A stretch of 10,862 bases of DNA from assembly GCA_027445725.1 (NCBI GenBank), contig DAIAVG010000029.1, positions 1-10,862 of the forward strand. Direction: 5' to 3'. Under the pieces are notes generated by a model. The model did not search any database, was not told where the DNA came from, and saw nothing but the letters and a program-made list of their open reading frames with translations. This DNA is from Acidithiobacillus sp. (GTDB lineage Bacteria; Pseudomonadota; Gammaproteobacteria; Acidithiobacillales; Acidithiobacillaceae). Shown here in pieces: positions 1 to 7,163 of this stretch; position 1 is the stretch's first letter, and each line of letters starts with the position of its first letter. A program made the translations under genes and the position numbers.

Positions 1-16
1 TGCAAATATGATGCAT
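1..16 (-). CDS. Possible 5' end of the gene downstream of the cardiolipin synthase (partial)
   Basis: On the minus strand an ATG (complement of 14-16) follows a GAGGG purine tract (complement of 21-25) by 4 bases. The stop codon of the cardiolipin synthase gene lies directly upstream (TGA, complement of 26-28). The readable start is Met-His-His-Ile-Cys before the window ends. Spacing and ribosome-binding-like sequence suggest a co-transcribed neighbour, but five codons cannot identify a product and the start could be chance. Confidence 0.25.
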
Positions 17-25
17 GAAACCCTC

Positions 26-1195
26 TCAATAACGGCGCTGACCCAGTGCATGCGCCTGCACCCAACGATCCAGTTGCGCCCAAAACCATTCGATGATTCG
101 TCGCCAACGGGGGCGCCTGCGCCAAGGCTCCGGGTCGATTTCCCGGGCTTGGTCGAACTCGCGTAAAAACAGGGTGCGCAGCAAAAGCGCGGCAAGCGGA
201 GCGCGTAATTCCAAGTTGAGTTCATGATTAAACCACAAACTCAGAAAATCAAGATTAGCGGAGCCGATCGACGCCCAGGAACCATCCACCAGCAGATATT
301 TCGCATGTAGAAAGGCGCCTTCATATTCGTAAACATGCACCCCCCTGCGCATCAGTTTTTGATAATACGCCTGAACCCCGAATCGCAAAAGTGGATGATC
401 GGTGATCCGGCCAGCCAGCAGGAGCCGGACATCCACACCGCGCTGCACGGCACGGTAGATGGCGCGCAGGATAACGGGATCTGGATTAAAGTAGGGAGTG
501 GCAATCCAGATGCTCTGACGTGCGGCATGAATGGCAGCGAGCAGACGGCGCCGCACGGCGAGGCTTCCCGGCGGCGCGCCCTCTAAAAACCGGCCGTGCC
601 CCCACCACAGGGTATCGGGTTGAAAGAACGCCGCCGTGCCCAATAACGGAAGCGGCTCCGGGCGGTGACGAAAAAAGATCTGGCGACCCTGTTCGGCTAA
701 CTTGCCGCGACAGGCAAAGAGCATCTCACGATAGGGCATGGTGCCTGGCGCGCCCGTGAGCCAGTCATCAGCGATCGCAAAACCGCCGACTGCGGCCCAC
801 TGGCCATCCACCACGACGACACGCCGATGGCTGCGTCGTAGCCTTTTTTCTAACCCTTTGAGTTGCAGGTGGTGATACCAGTGTAAATGAGCACCAGCGG
901 CGCGCAACTCAGCCGCCCAGCCACTCGGGAAGCTGCGGCTGCCCAAGGCATCCAGGGTGATATAGACCTGGACTCCCGCCACCGCCTTATCACAGAGGAT
1001 ACGTAAGACACGCTCGGGCCAATCGCCTTCGGCAAAAATATAGTTCTCAAAGAGAATCTCGGCCCGCGCATCAAGCAGGCACAGCTCCAGCCATTCGATG
1101 ATAGCCGACATCTCACTCAGCAGCACAGCTTCGGGAATGGGCTCCCAATGCCTTTGGCGATGCGACGCGAAACGTTTAGGCAACAGGTTCGACAA
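26..1195 (-). CDS. Phospholipase-D-family cardiolipin synthase (ClsB-like)
   Basis: Predicted membrane-associated phosphatidyltransferase that makes cardiolipin. The 389-residue protein has the two-HKD architecture of bacterial cardiolipin synthases, close in length to E. coli ClsB. HKD2 is canonical: H297, K299 and D304 in HAKYLLVDG, followed by GSANLD. HKD1 is H123-R124-R125...D130, with Arg where Lys is usual. The N-terminal part has the family's FENYIF strand (49-54). There are no clear N-terminal membrane segments, which fits ClsB better than ClsA. The C-terminus is Arg/Trp-rich (about 358-380) and probably binds membrane. The start used is a TTG (1193-1195) with a weak GAAG upstream; ATG at 1109-1111 (residue 29) is an alternative but would cut into the family's N-terminal region. 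It diverges from smpB across 127 bases. Family assignment is firm; the exact lipid substrate is inferred. Confidence 0.82.
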   Translation of the reverse strand: MSNLLPKRFASHRQRHWEPIPEAVLLSEMSAIIEWLELCLLDARAEILFENYIFAEGDWPERVLRILCDKAVAGVQVYITLDALGSRSFPSGWAAELRAAGAHLHWYHHLQLKGLEKRLRRSHRRVVVVDGQWAAVGGFAIADDWLTGAPGTMPYREMLFACRGKLAEQGRQIFFRHRPEPLPLLGTAAFFQPDTLWWGHGRFLEGAPPGSLAVRRRLLAAIHAARQSIWIATPYFNPDPVILRAIYRAVQRGVDVRLLLAGRITDHPLLRFGVQAYYQKLMRRGVHVYEYEGAFLHAKYLLVDGSWASIGSANLDFLSLWFNHELNLELRAPLAALLLRTLFLREFDQAREIDPEPWRRRPRWRRIIEWFWAQLDRWVQAHALGQRRY

Positions 1196-1287
1196 ATCTT
1201 CAAGGTCCGTAGTGATACACGCTGATCACCTTCCACAGGAATACCGGCAAAGTCAATGCCACCTTTCTGCCCTGCCGTCTTTTCCCG

Positions 1288-1293
1288 TACAAT
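1288..1293 (+). promoter_or_regulatory. Candidate -10 box upstream of smpB
   Basis: TACAAT matches the sigma-70 -10 consensus at five of six bases and lies 29 bases before the smpB ATG, giving a predicted leader of about 23 nt. No good -35 hexamer sits at the usual spacing (TTCTGC at 1265-1270), so this is a moderate prediction. It would drive the smpB-glycosyltransferase-dsbG-dsbB run. Confidence 0.35.
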
Positions 1294-1322
1294 ACCCGAC
1301 TGACCGGCACGGGAGTAGCAGG

Positions 1323-1784
1323 ATGAGCAGCACCATCGCCCTCAATCGTGAGGCGAAACATGAATACTTTATCGAAGAGCGCTTTGAGGCTGGCATGGTC
1401 TTACAGGGCTGGGAGGTGAAATCGCTGCGCGCGGGTCGTCTTAACCTCAGAGACAGCTACATCGTCGTCAAAAACGCCGAGCTGTGGCTGCTCGGCGCGC
1501 ACATCAGCCCGCTCCTCACCGCCAGTACCCATATAAACCCAGATCCGACACGCACCCGCAAGCTGCTGATGCATCGGGAACAGATCAATCGCATGATCGG
1601 CAGCGTTGAGCGCAAGGGTTTTACCATCGTTCCCCTGGCCATGTACTGGAAACAGGGCCGCGCCAAGGTAGAAATCGCGCTGGTGAAAGGCAAACAGGAG
1701 CACGACAAGCGCGCCACCACCAAAGAACGGGAGTGGCAGCGGGACAAGGCGCGCATAATGAAGGGCGGAGCGCGGGATGCCTGA
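1323..1784 (+). CDS. smpB: SsrA-binding protein SmpB
   Basis: Cytoplasmic RNA-binding partner of tmRNA in trans-translation; it brings tmRNA with alanyl-tRNA-like charge to stalled ribosomes so the nascent chain is tagged and released. The 153-residue product is of normal family length. It shows the family hallmarks in order: N-terminal [15 protein letters not shown] (5-19), [16 protein letters not shown], a middle barrel strand region, and the basic C-terminal tail [17 protein letters not shown] (here [14 protein letters not shown]) that enters the decoding centre. The frame is open further upstream, but ATG at 1323 is preceded by GGGAG at 1311-1315 with 7-base spacing and begins at the conserved N-terminus. 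It is the first gene of a tight plus-strand run; its last 8 bases overlap the glycosyltransferase gene. No tmRNA gene (ssrA) is seen in the window. Confidence 0.97.
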   Translation: MSSTIALNREAKHEYFIEERFEAGMVLQGWEVKSLRAGRLNLRDSYIVVKNAELWLLGAHISPLLTASTHINPDPTRTRKLLMHREQINRMIGSVERKGFTIVPLAMYWKQGRAKVEIALVKGKQEHDKRATTKEREWQRDKARIMKGGARDA

Positions 1785-3447
1785 ACAGCGTCGGGGGACT
1801 TTTCTCTTTCAGTCGCTGATTCTTTTCCTTTTTGCCTTCTGGCTTTTGGCCTTTCATACCGGGGATGCCAGCCTCTGGGACATTGATGAGCCCAATAATG
1901 CCCAGGCCCTGAAAGAAATGATGGTGCACCACAATTTGGTGGTGCCCACTTTCGACGAAGCACTACGTCCCGACAAGCCTATCCTCAACTACTGGCTGAT
2001 GTGGACCGGGGTGCGCCTGCTGGGGATGAACAGTTGGGGCCTGCGCATTGGATCAGTAGCTATGGGTGCATTATTGGTACTCTATCTGGCCCTGGCCTTA
2101 CGTCGCCTTTATGGGGAGCAGACGGCCTTGCTGGCGGGATTACTGGCCGCCACATCCCTGCATAGTCAGATTATCTTCCGGGCCGCTGTACCTGACCCTC
2201 TGCTGATTCTTTTCGTTGCGATCGCCCTGATTTCCTATCTGCGTGGTTATCTCTACCCGGAGGAAGGGCGCCGCGGTGTTCTGATCGCCTATGGTGCGAT
2301 GGGGTTGGCGACCCTGGCTAAAGGCCCTATCGGCTTCCTCCTGCCCGGGCTTATCATTGTGATCTTTCTGCTGCTGCGCCGCGACTTGACAAGCCTTTGG
2401 CGCCGAGGACAACTGGTTTTAGGAATTCCTCTCTTCCTCGTCATCACCTTACCCTGGTACCTGGCTGTGGGCATGGAGACCCACTGGGCTTGGGACCAGT
2501 TGTTCTTTGATCAGCAGAATGTTGATCGCTACACCGCCGCGATGCAAGGGCATCGCGGCCCTATTTATTACTATCTTTTCACCATCGCACTGGCGCTGCT
2601 GCCCTGGACGATTTTTCTGCCACAGACCTTCGCGGAACTCTGGCAAAGACGGGCCGCACTACTGCAAAAAGCGCCCGCCGATGCATTCATGCTGGTCTGG
2701 GCGATTGCCTGGGTCGCTTTTTTCAGCCTCGGCGCCACCAAACTCCCCAACTACGTCTGGGAGGCCTATCCCGCCCTCTTTGTCCTCATCGCAGCGCGCC
2801 TTTATGCAGCGTTCAATGAGGCGCAGCCCATCAGTCGCCGTGGTGTCATTCTCTCCCTCGCGGCACTGTTGCTGATAGGTGTCGCCCTGGCGGTATTGGG
2901 CGCATGGTTGGTACCGGAGCAAATCCCGCCCCTGGGTGATGTGGCTTATCTGGGCGTCCCCTATATCGCTGCGGCGTTGCTGGCCCTACTCTTCGCCTGG
3001 CGCGGCCTGCTGCTACCGGTTATCAGCAGTTTGGGAGCAGGCGCAGTAGCACTTACCGCTTGTTTGATGCTCCTGGCGATGCCCGCCTTGAACACCCTAA
3101 AGCCCTCCGTGACCATGGGCCGCATAATCCGTGCCAGCGAGGGCACACAACCCTATGCCATCGCCACCTGGCGATGGTTCGAACCCAGTTTTCTGTTCTA
3201 CGGCGGGCGCGGCGCCATGCGGGTACATCAGATGAAAAACCTGCAAGAACTCTCTCGCGTCGTGGCCGATGGTCAAGGTACGGCCTATCTCGCCCTCCCC
3301 GCCCACGATATACCTGCTGTACGGGCACAATTATCTAAGGCGCTGCGTGTTCGTGAACTTTACTCGGGTTATGAGCTCTATAGCCGGAAACATATCGCTC
3401 TACTACGTATTCAGACATCTTCACACTTGGAGAACAACGCATCATGA
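1777..3447 (+). CDS. ArnT-like glycosyltransferase, GT39/PMT family membrane protein
   Basis: Predicted inner-membrane glycosyltransferase of the GT-C fold that moves a sugar from a polyprenyl-phosphate donor to an envelope acceptor on the periplasmic side, as ArnT does with aminoarabinose on lipid A. The 556 residues match ArnT length (about 550). Visible hallmarks are a first membrane segment (about 10-27), then the acidic loop motif WDIDEP with D37-E38 as the probable catalytic pair, [11 protein letters not shown] (64-74), RAAVPD (135-140), [10 protein letters not shown] (182-191), many hydrophobic segments to about residue 432, [12 protein letters not shown] (322-333), and a C-terminal soluble part (about 440-556). 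ATG at 1777 is preceded by GGAG (1767-1770) at 6 bases and overlaps smpB by 8 bases; the stop overlaps the next ATG as ATGA. Donor and acceptor cannot be read from sequence, so aminoarabinose is only one possibility. Confidence 0.85.
   Translation: MPEQRRGTFLFQSLILFLFAFWLLAFHTGDASLWDIDEPNNAQALKEMMVHHNLVVPTFDEALRPDKPILNYWLMWTGVRLLGMNSWGLRIGSVAMGALLVLYLALALRRLYGEQTALLAGLLAATSLHSQIIFRAAVPDPLLILFVAIALISYLRGYLYPEEGRRGVLIAYGAMGLATLAKGPIGFLLPGLIIVIFLLLRRDLTSLWRRGQLVLGIPLFLVITLPWYLAVGMETHWAWDQLFFDQQNVDRYTAAMQGHRGPIYYYLFTIALALLPWTIFLPQTFAELWQRRAALLQKAPADAFMLVWAIAWVAFFSLGATKLPNYVWEAYPALFVLIAARLYAAFNEAQPISRRGVILSLAALLLIGVALAVLGAWLVPEQIPPLGDVAYLGVPYIAAALLALLFAWRGLLLPVISSLGAGAVALTACLMLLAMPALNTLKPSVTMGRIIRASEGTQPYAIATWRWFEPSFLFYGGRGAMRVHQMKNLQELSRVVADGQGTAYLALPAHDIPAVRAQLSKALRVRELYSGYELYSRKHIALLRIQTSSHLENNAS
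3435..3447 (+). repeat. 13-base junction repeat, copy 1 (glycosyltransferase/dsbG-like)
   Basis: CAACGCATCATGA spans the last codons and stop of the glycosyltransferase gene and the ATG of the DsbG-like gene. An identical 13-mer occurs at the next gene junction (4043-4055). Both encode Asn-Ala-Ser-stop in the upstream gene. Confidence 0.6.
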
Positions 3448-4055
3448 CGATCATTGGCAGCATTCAATACTTAGCGCGATCCGTGGTGTTTGGTGGAATC
3501 ATTCTGACCGCGACCATGGGCAGCGCCTATGCGGCGCAGGCCTCTGCCGATCATGACCTGGACTATTGGCAGGCGCTGAGCCATACCCACTATATCGAAG
3601 AAGGCAGTAAGGGGCCTATCCTTTATGATTTTTTTGATCCCAACTGCCCCTATTGCCACCAAATTTATACCTGGCTGCAAAACCCCATTGACAATGGACA
3701 GTTGCGAGTCCGCTTCATTGTCGTTGGCTTCTTGACCCACAGCAGTAAGGGCAAGGCTTCCGCCATTCTCGCCGCGGCCAATCCGTTGACGGCACTTAAA
3801 CAGGCGGAGATGGGGTTTACGATGACCAAGGCGGGTCCTGAAGGCGGTATCGATCCTGCCAGCGGCGCGGTAATCGCCAAAATGCAGGATCGTCTGCACT
3901 TCAACAAATCCCGGCTCCAGGGTAAAGAATTTGAGATTCAGGGAACCCCCGTCGCCAGCGTACCCTTTCTGGTCTACCGTAACGGCAAAACAATCCATTA
4001 CATTTTTGGCTTACCCGATAATGCGCAATGGCGAGATTTACTCAACGCATCATGA
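3444..4055 (+). CDS. Secreted DsbG/DsbC-like thiol:disulfide protein, single thioredoxin domain
   Basis: Predicted periplasmic thiol-disulfide oxidoreductase. The 203-residue precursor has a signal peptide (hydrophobic core about 14-27, likely cleavage after AYA at 28-30). The active site is C68-P69-Y70-C71 in FFDPNCPYCHQIY, the wording typical of DsbG and DsbC. A Val-Pro at 173-174 (SVPFLVYRNG) is the likely cis-proline loop, and GKASAILAAANP (103-114) resembles the helical insert of DsbG. The mature part, about 173 residues, appears to lack the N-terminal dimerisation domain of classical DsbG/DsbC (about 230-residue mature proteins). It may therefore act as a monomeric oxidase or reductase rather than an isomerase. 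The start ATG overlaps the upstream stop (ATGA); GGAGA at 3429-3433 lies 10 bases before it. The gene overlaps dsbB in the same way, which points to DsbB as its redox partner. Confidence 0.85.
   Translation: MTIIGSIQYLARSVVFGGIILTATMGSAYAAQASADHDLDYWQALSHTHYIEEGSKGPILYDFFDPNCPYCHQIYTWLQNPIDNGQLRVRFIVVGFLTHSSKGKASAILAAANPLTALKQAEMGFTMTKAGPEGGIDPASGAVIAKMQDRLHFNKSRLQGKEFEIQGTPVASVPFLVYRNGKTIHYIFGLPDNAQWRDLLNAS
4043..4055 (+). repeat. 13-base junction repeat, copy 2 (dsbG-like/dsbB)
   Basis: Exact second copy of CAACGCATCATGA, 608 bases after the first and in the same position relative to the overlapping stop and start codons. This supports the choice of ATG 4052 as the dsbB start, since both junctions share the same ATGA layout. 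Confidence 0.6.
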
Positions 4056-4564
4056 ATGCCAAGCATTTACCTTCACTGATCGCCGTACTGGTGGTGCTAG
4101 CCGCAATAGGCGCCTTTGCGCTGGTACTCTGGTTACAATTTGCAAAGGACTATGCGCCCTGTAGCCTCTGTGTGTATCAGCGCCTGGCCAATCTCGCTGT
4201 GCTGGTGATCGTCGTGATGGGATTCTTCTGGACGGGCGCAGCGCAGCGCGGGTTATGGATGCTGGCCAGTGCCTATGCACTGGCAGGCGCAGGGCTTGCC
4301 GGGTGGCAGTGGCATCTCAGCGCGGTAGCAAGCCGCACGCCGGAAACGTGCACAACCGTGAATCTTTTTCAGGGCGGGCGCAGCTTCTGGCCTTTGGGCA
4401 AGGACGCCGCCTCGGCACTCTCGGGACAGGGCTCCTGTGCCGCCGCCGGGACCCGCACCCTGGCCGGATGGCCCGTCACCCACTGGAGCCTGGTCTTCTT
4501 CCTCGCCTGTGCCATGTTGCTCTGGCTTGCCCAATGGCTTGCCGGACGTCAAGGCAAACGTTAG
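4052..4564 (+). CDS. dsbB: Disulfide bond formation protein DsbB
   Basis: Inner-membrane quinone reductase that reoxidises a periplasmic thiol protein and passes the electrons to quinone. The 170-residue product fits the family. It has four hydrophobic segments (about 8-30, 45-60, 67-88 and 143-164). The first periplasmic pair is C37-S-L-C40 in PCSLCVYQR, with the conserved QR that contacts quinone. The second pair is C100 and C129 in the long second loop, and GWPVTHWSLVFF (139-150) marks the last segment. An in-frame ATG at 4028 lies upstream, but ATG at 4052 is preferred because it forms an ATGA overlap with the preceding stop and gives the normal short N-terminus; no strong ribosome-binding sequence is seen, so translational coupling is likely. 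The partner is probably the DsbG-like protein encoded just upstream. Confidence 0.93.
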   Translation: MNAKHLPSLIAVLVVLAAIGAFALVLWLQFAKDYAPCSLCVYQRLANLAVLVIVVMGFFWTGAAQRGLWMLASAYALAGAGLAGWQWHLSAVASRTPETCTTVNLFQGGRSFWPLGKDAASALSGQGSCAAAGTRTLAGWPVTHWSLVFFLACAMLLWLAQWLAGRQGKR

Positions 4565-4572
4565 ACCCTGGA

Positions 4573-4600
4573 CCTCGCCAAAACGAGGGCTCTGCTTTAT
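4573..4600. terminator. Weak candidate terminator between dsbB and purK
   Basis: In the 36 bases between two convergent genes there is a CCTCG / CGAGG inverted repeat (4573-4577 and 4584-4588) with a 6-base loop, followed on the plus strand by a broken T-rich stretch (TCTGCTTTATTC). The stem is only 5 bp and the T run is interrupted, so termination here is plausible but poorly supported. Confidence 0.25.
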
Positions 4601-5734
4601 TCAGCCCGGCCAATGCCAGTCGCGGCGCAGGGTTTCCAGCACCGCAATGGCCCGGCCGGTATCCGGGGCGAGCGCGTTCACATGTCCCATTTTGCGCCGC
4701 GGTCGGGCTTCATTCTTACCGTACAGATACAGCTTGAGCTGTGGATGGCGCAGTAGTGCATCCCAGTCTGGAGCGCTACTTTCCCAAAGATCGCCCAGCA
4801 GATTCATCATCACCACCGGACTGATCAGGCGGGTATCCCCGAGAGGCAGGCCGCATATAGCCCTGACCTGCTGGTCAAACTGGCTATGCACACAAGCATC
4901 TATGGTGAAATGTCCGCTGTTGTGAGGACGCGGCGCCATCTCATTTACCAACAGTTGTCCAGATCTGTCGACAAAAAACTCGACAGCCAGCACCCCCACA
5001 TAATTCAATGCCCCGGCAATACGCGCCGCACTGCGTCGTGCCTGATCCTGAAGCGATTCCGCAGTGCCGGCCGGCACAATACTTAAATCAAGGATGCCCC
5101 GGTGATGGACATTTTCGGCCACTGGATAAAAAACCATCATACCATCGGCAGCGCGTGCCAGGATAACGGAAATCTCTTGTGCCAGGGCGATGCGCCCTTC
5201 CAGCACTGCCTCAGCCTCCCCCAGCGCCGCCCAGGCAGCGGGCAGCTCCGCTGTGGAAGCAACCTCCACCTGCCCCTTCCCGTCATAGCCGAAACGCGCG
5301 GTCTTGAGAATGGCCGGGAAGGGTACAGTAGCCGCTGCACCAGCCAAGTCGGCTGTGCTGCGCAGCAGCGCGAATGGCGCAATAGCCAAATCCAGGTCGC
5401 GGAAGAAGGCCTTTTCCTGCGCACGGTCCTGAGCAATAGCCACCGCCCTGGCGCCTGGCCGCACGGGTATCACTTGCGCTATGCGTTCCAAGGAGTTCAG
5501 CGGAACATTCTCAAATTCTGTGGTAACCGCCGCGCAACTAACGGTCATCTGCTGTAAGGCGGTGGTATCTTCATAAGCCGCACAGAGGTGCCGGTCCGCC
5601 ACCACCGCGGCCGGACAATTTGGATCGGGATCGAGCACCCAAACGCCATAACCCATGCGCCGGGCAGCGAGGGTGAACATCTGTCCGAGCTGTCCGCCGC
5701 CCAGTATCCCCAGCGTGGCGCCAGGCAGAATCAA
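4601..5734 (-). CDS. purK: N5-carboxyaminoimidazole ribonucleotide synthase PurK
   Basis: Cytoplasmic ATP-grasp enzyme of purine synthesis; it uses ATP and bicarbonate to convert AIR to N5-CAIR, which PurE then rearranges. The 377-residue product is of normal length. Hallmarks are [11 protein letters not shown] (9-19), EFENVP (73-78), [12 protein letters not shown] (144-155) of the ATP-binding region, the metal/ATP site [14 protein letters not shown] (264-277), and [17 protein letters not shown] (336-352) near the C-terminus. The frame is open well upstream inside purE, but the start is placed at TTG (complement of 5732-5734). A full GGAGGTGA Shine-Dalgarno (complement of 5739-5746) precedes it with 4-base spacing, and it overlaps the purE stop as TTGA. 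The gene converges on dsbB, 36 bases away. Confidence 0.95.
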   Translation of the reverse strand: MILPGATLGILGGGQLGQMFTLAARRMGYGVWVLDPDPNCPAAVVADRHLCAAYEDTTALQQMTVSCAAVTTEFENVPLNSLERIAQVIPVRPGARAVAIAQDRAQEKAFFRDLDLAIAPFALLRSTADLAGAAATVPFPAILKTARFGYDGKGQVEVASTAELPAAWAALGEAEAVLEGRIALAQEISVILARAADGMMVFYPVAENVHHRGILDLSIVPAGTAESLQDQARRSAARIAGALNYVGVLAVEFFVDRSGQLLVNEMAPRPHNSGHFTIDACVHSQFDQQVRAICGLPLGDTRLISPVVMMNLLGDLWESSAPDWDALLRHPQLKLYLYGKNEARPRRKMGHVNALAPDTGRAIAVLETLRRDWHWPG

Positions 5735-6228
5735 AGAGTCACCTCCGGCAATGTCATGGCCATCACCGCCGCCTCCTGCCGCACCCGGAAATCCCGCAAG
5801 CGCCGGGCCAACGCCGCATCTGCACCGGCCAGCATGGCGGCGGCAAACAGACCGGCATTGGCCGCGCCCGCCGTGCCAATGGCAAAGGTCGCCACCGGCA
5901 CCCCCTTGGGCATCTGCACGATAGACAGCAGGGAATCCATGCCTTGCAGATGCCTGGAGGGCACTGGCACGCCCAGCACCGGCACAATGGTCTTGGCCGC
6001 CAGCATGCCAGGCAGGTGCGCCGCGCCGCCAGCGCCAGCGATGATGCATCGCAGCCCCCGCTGTACGGCACTACCCGCATATTCAAAAAGAAGATCGGGC
6101 GTGCGATGTGCGGACACGACACGCTGTTCGTAGGGAATGGCCAACGCCTGCAACTGTTCTACCGCGGCGCGCATCACTTCCCAGTCGCTCTCGCTGCCCA
6201 TTACCACACCCACTACCGGATGTTCCAT
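5731..6228 (-). CDS. purE: N5-carboxyaminoimidazole ribonucleotide mutase PurE (class I)
   Basis: Cytoplasmic mutase that converts N5-CAIR to CAIR in purine synthesis, directly after PurK. The 165-residue product is typical for bacterial class I PurE. Phosphate- and substrate-binding motifs are clear: GSESDW (11-16), SAHRTP (39-44) with H41 as the probable catalytic histidine, [11 protein letters not shown] (65-75), and [20 protein letters not shown] (88-107). ATG (complement of 6226-6228) has an ideal AGGAGG (complement of 6235-6240) 6 bases upstream. It is the first gene of a purE-purK pair and diverges from trmB across about 50 bases, so its promoter must overlap that region or the start of trmB. 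Confidence 0.97.
   Translation of the reverse strand: MEHPVVGVVMGSESDWEVMRAAVEQLQALAIPYEQRVVSAHRTPDLLFEYAGSAVQRGLRCIIAGAGGAAHLPGMLAAKTIVPVLGVPVPSRHLQGMDSLLSIVQMPKGVPVATFAIGTAGAANAGLFAAAMLAGADAALARRLRDFRVRQEAAVMAMTLPEVTL
5739..5746 (-). promoter_or_regulatory. Shine-Dalgarno that fixes the TTG start of purK
   Basis: The minus strand reads GGAGGTGA here, fully complementary to the usual 16S rRNA 3' tail, within the last codons of purE. With 4 bases to the TTG (7 from the GGAGG core), it favours this start over other in-frame choices and lets purK be translated as purE finishes. Confidence 0.8.
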
Positions 6229-6265
6229 GCCCGCCCTCCTCTCTAGGCCCCAGCACTAAACGGGT

Positions 6266-6271
6266 TATAAT
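6266..6271 (+). promoter_or_regulatory. Consensus -10 box immediately before trmB
   Basis: A perfect TATAAT lies 7 bases before the ATG at 6279 and overlaps the alternative ATG at 6270. The predicted transcription start (about 6278-6279) falls on the 6279 ATG, implying a leaderless or almost leaderless mRNA. No convincing -35 hexamer is seen at 17-base spacing, and the extended -10 TG is only half present. On the opposite strand the same bases offer a poorer TATAAC match that could serve purE. Confidence 0.45.
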
Positions 6272-6278
6272 GCCTGTC

Positions 6279-6962
6279 ATGGAAGAAGCCCTCAAGACCA
6301 GCCATCGTCCCATCCGCAGCTTTGTGCTGCGCCAAGGCCGCATCACCGCTGCTCAGATGCGCGCCGTCGCGGAACATTTACCGGCCTGGCGGATAGATGC
6401 CCATGCCGTCTGGCGGGATCCCTGGAATCGCCAAAGGCCGCTATTGCTGGAAATCGGCTTTGGTAACGGTGAGCATCTGGCTGCCATCGCTGCGCAACGG
6501 GCCGGTTGGGGCTGCATCGGTGCGGAGGTACACACGCCCGGCGTGGGGTCCCTGCTGCTACAACTGCGGGAGGCCGGGACCGACAATGTCCGCATTGTCC
6601 ATGATGATGTCGTCACCTGGCTACGGACGCTGCCCGAAGCCCTGCTGCAGTGCATCGTCATCCAGTTTCCTGATCCCTGGCCCAAAAAACGACAGCAAAA
6701 ACGCCGCCTGATCCAGCCGGATTTCGCTGCATTGCTTTGCCGCTTGCTGCAGACCGGTGGCGAACTGCAGTTGGCCACAGACTGGGCGGATTATGCCGGG
6801 CAGATGCTCGCGGTGCTCAACGCCACCCCGGGCCTGCAGAATGCCAATCCCGACAATGGCTATGTCTCCCGCCCTGACAGTCGCATATTGACCCGATTTG
6901 AGCGGCGCGGGCAACGACTGGGGCATGAAGTTTATGACCTCTGCTATCGACGCGTCCCGTGA
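6279..6962 (+). CDS. trmB: tRNA (guanine-N7-)-methyltransferase TrmB
   Basis: Cytoplasmic SAM-dependent enzyme that makes m7G46 in the variable loop of many tRNAs. The 227-residue product has RSFVLRQGR (13-21), the SAM-binding motif LLEIGFGNGEHL (56-67), the acidic E83 in IGAEVH, the family signature FPDPWPKKRQQKRRL (130-144), ATDWADYA (166-173) and a C-terminal TRFERRG-QRLGHEVYDL block (205-221). The frame is open far upstream, but conserved sequence begins only near residue 11. ATG at 6279 or 6270 are the realistic starts; neither has a Shine-Dalgarno, and the TATAAT at 6266-6271 makes 6279 more likely. The stop overlaps the GTG of a small open frame. Confidence 0.95.
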   Translation: MEEALKTSHRPIRSFVLRQGRITAAQMRAVAEHLPAWRIDAHAVWRDPWNRQRPLLLEIGFGNGEHLAAIAAQRAGWGCIGAEVHTPGVGSLLLQLREAGTDNVRIVHDDVVTWLRTLPEALLQCIVIQFPDPWPKKRQQKRRLIQPDFAALLCRLLQTGGELQLATDWADYAGQMLAVLNATPGLQNANPDNGYVSRPDSRILTRFERRGQRLGHEVYDLCYRRVP

Positions 6963-7093
6963 ACATCAAACATTCCGACTGGTTGCGCTGCCCCATGCGC
7001 AGGCGCAGCATTTTTGCCAAATTGAGCAGCGAGGACATCTGCCAGTTCGGTATGGACGTCCACTACTGGTTGGCGGGCGCTTTAGCACGCTGA
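6959..7093 (+). CDS. Putative small protein (44 aa) translationally coupled to trmB
   Basis: Not recognised. A 44-codon frame begins with GTG (6959-6961) that overlaps the trmB stop as GTGA and ends at TGA 7091-7093. By hand count G+C is about 45%, 45% and 80% at codon positions 1, 2 and 3, the strong third-position bias expected of a real gene in this GC-rich genome. The peptide contains two Cys (11, 28), two His, several Trp, and a basic patch RRRS (14-17). The middle part (RSIFAKLSSEDICQF, 16-30) loosely recalls the N-terminal helix seen in some Crp/Fnr regulators, but it stops long before a sensor or DNA-binding domain. No own Shine-Dalgarno is visible. The candidate promoter of the next gene lies just after its stop. 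Confidence 0.5.
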   Translation: MNIKHSDWLRCPMRRRSIFAKLSSEDICQFGMDVHYWLAGALAR

Positions 7094-7098
7094 TGAGA

Positions 7099-7104
7099 TA
7101 TACT
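7099..7104 (+). promoter_or_regulatory. Candidate -10 box and leader upstream of the flavoprotein gene
   Basis: TATACT matches the -10 consensus at five of six bases. The predicted start (about 7111) would give a leader of roughly 50 nt. That leader contains GGCC-CGC-GGCC (7119-7129) and a small GCCT/AGGC hairpin followed by TTTT (7127-7144), neither strong. No clear -35 box is seen. GAGGGA at 7152-7157, 6 bases before the ATG, is the likely ribosome-binding site. Confidence 0.3.
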
Positions 7105-7163
7105 GAGAAAGCGAGATCGGCCCGCGGCCTCCTTCCAGGCTTTTCGACTCTGAGGGATAGCAC

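Noticed and set aside
1098..1322. N-terminal extension of SmpB by 75 codons
   Set aside because: The extension overlaps the divergent cardiolipin synthase gene and the intergenic region, and does not resemble SmpB, which begins at the conserved sequence after ATG 1323.
1457..1963. Antisense open frame opposite smpB and the glycosyltransferase start
   Set aside because: Arg/Ser/Pro-rich composition typical of a shadow frame; both opposing genes are firmly identified.
3471..3998. Long antisense open frame (175 codons) opposite the DsbG-like gene
   Set aside because: It mirrors a well-supported secreted protein gene; GC-rich DNA often leaves such frames open. Its peptide shows no recognisable motif.
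5735..6049. Upstream extension of the purK frame by 105 codons
   Set aside because: It lies wholly inside purE in another frame, has no PurK similarity, and the strong Shine-Dalgarno and the conserved N-terminus both point to the TTG at 5734.
6108..6278. N-terminal extension of TrmB into purE
   Set aside because: Antisense to purE, no family similarity, and it would place the TATAAT promoter inside the coding region.
6959..7093. The small frame after trmB as a truncated Crp/Fnr regulator
   Set aside because: Only a loose resemblance over about 15 residues, and the sequence after its stop does not continue a Crp-like domain in that frame; kept as an unrecognised small gene instead.
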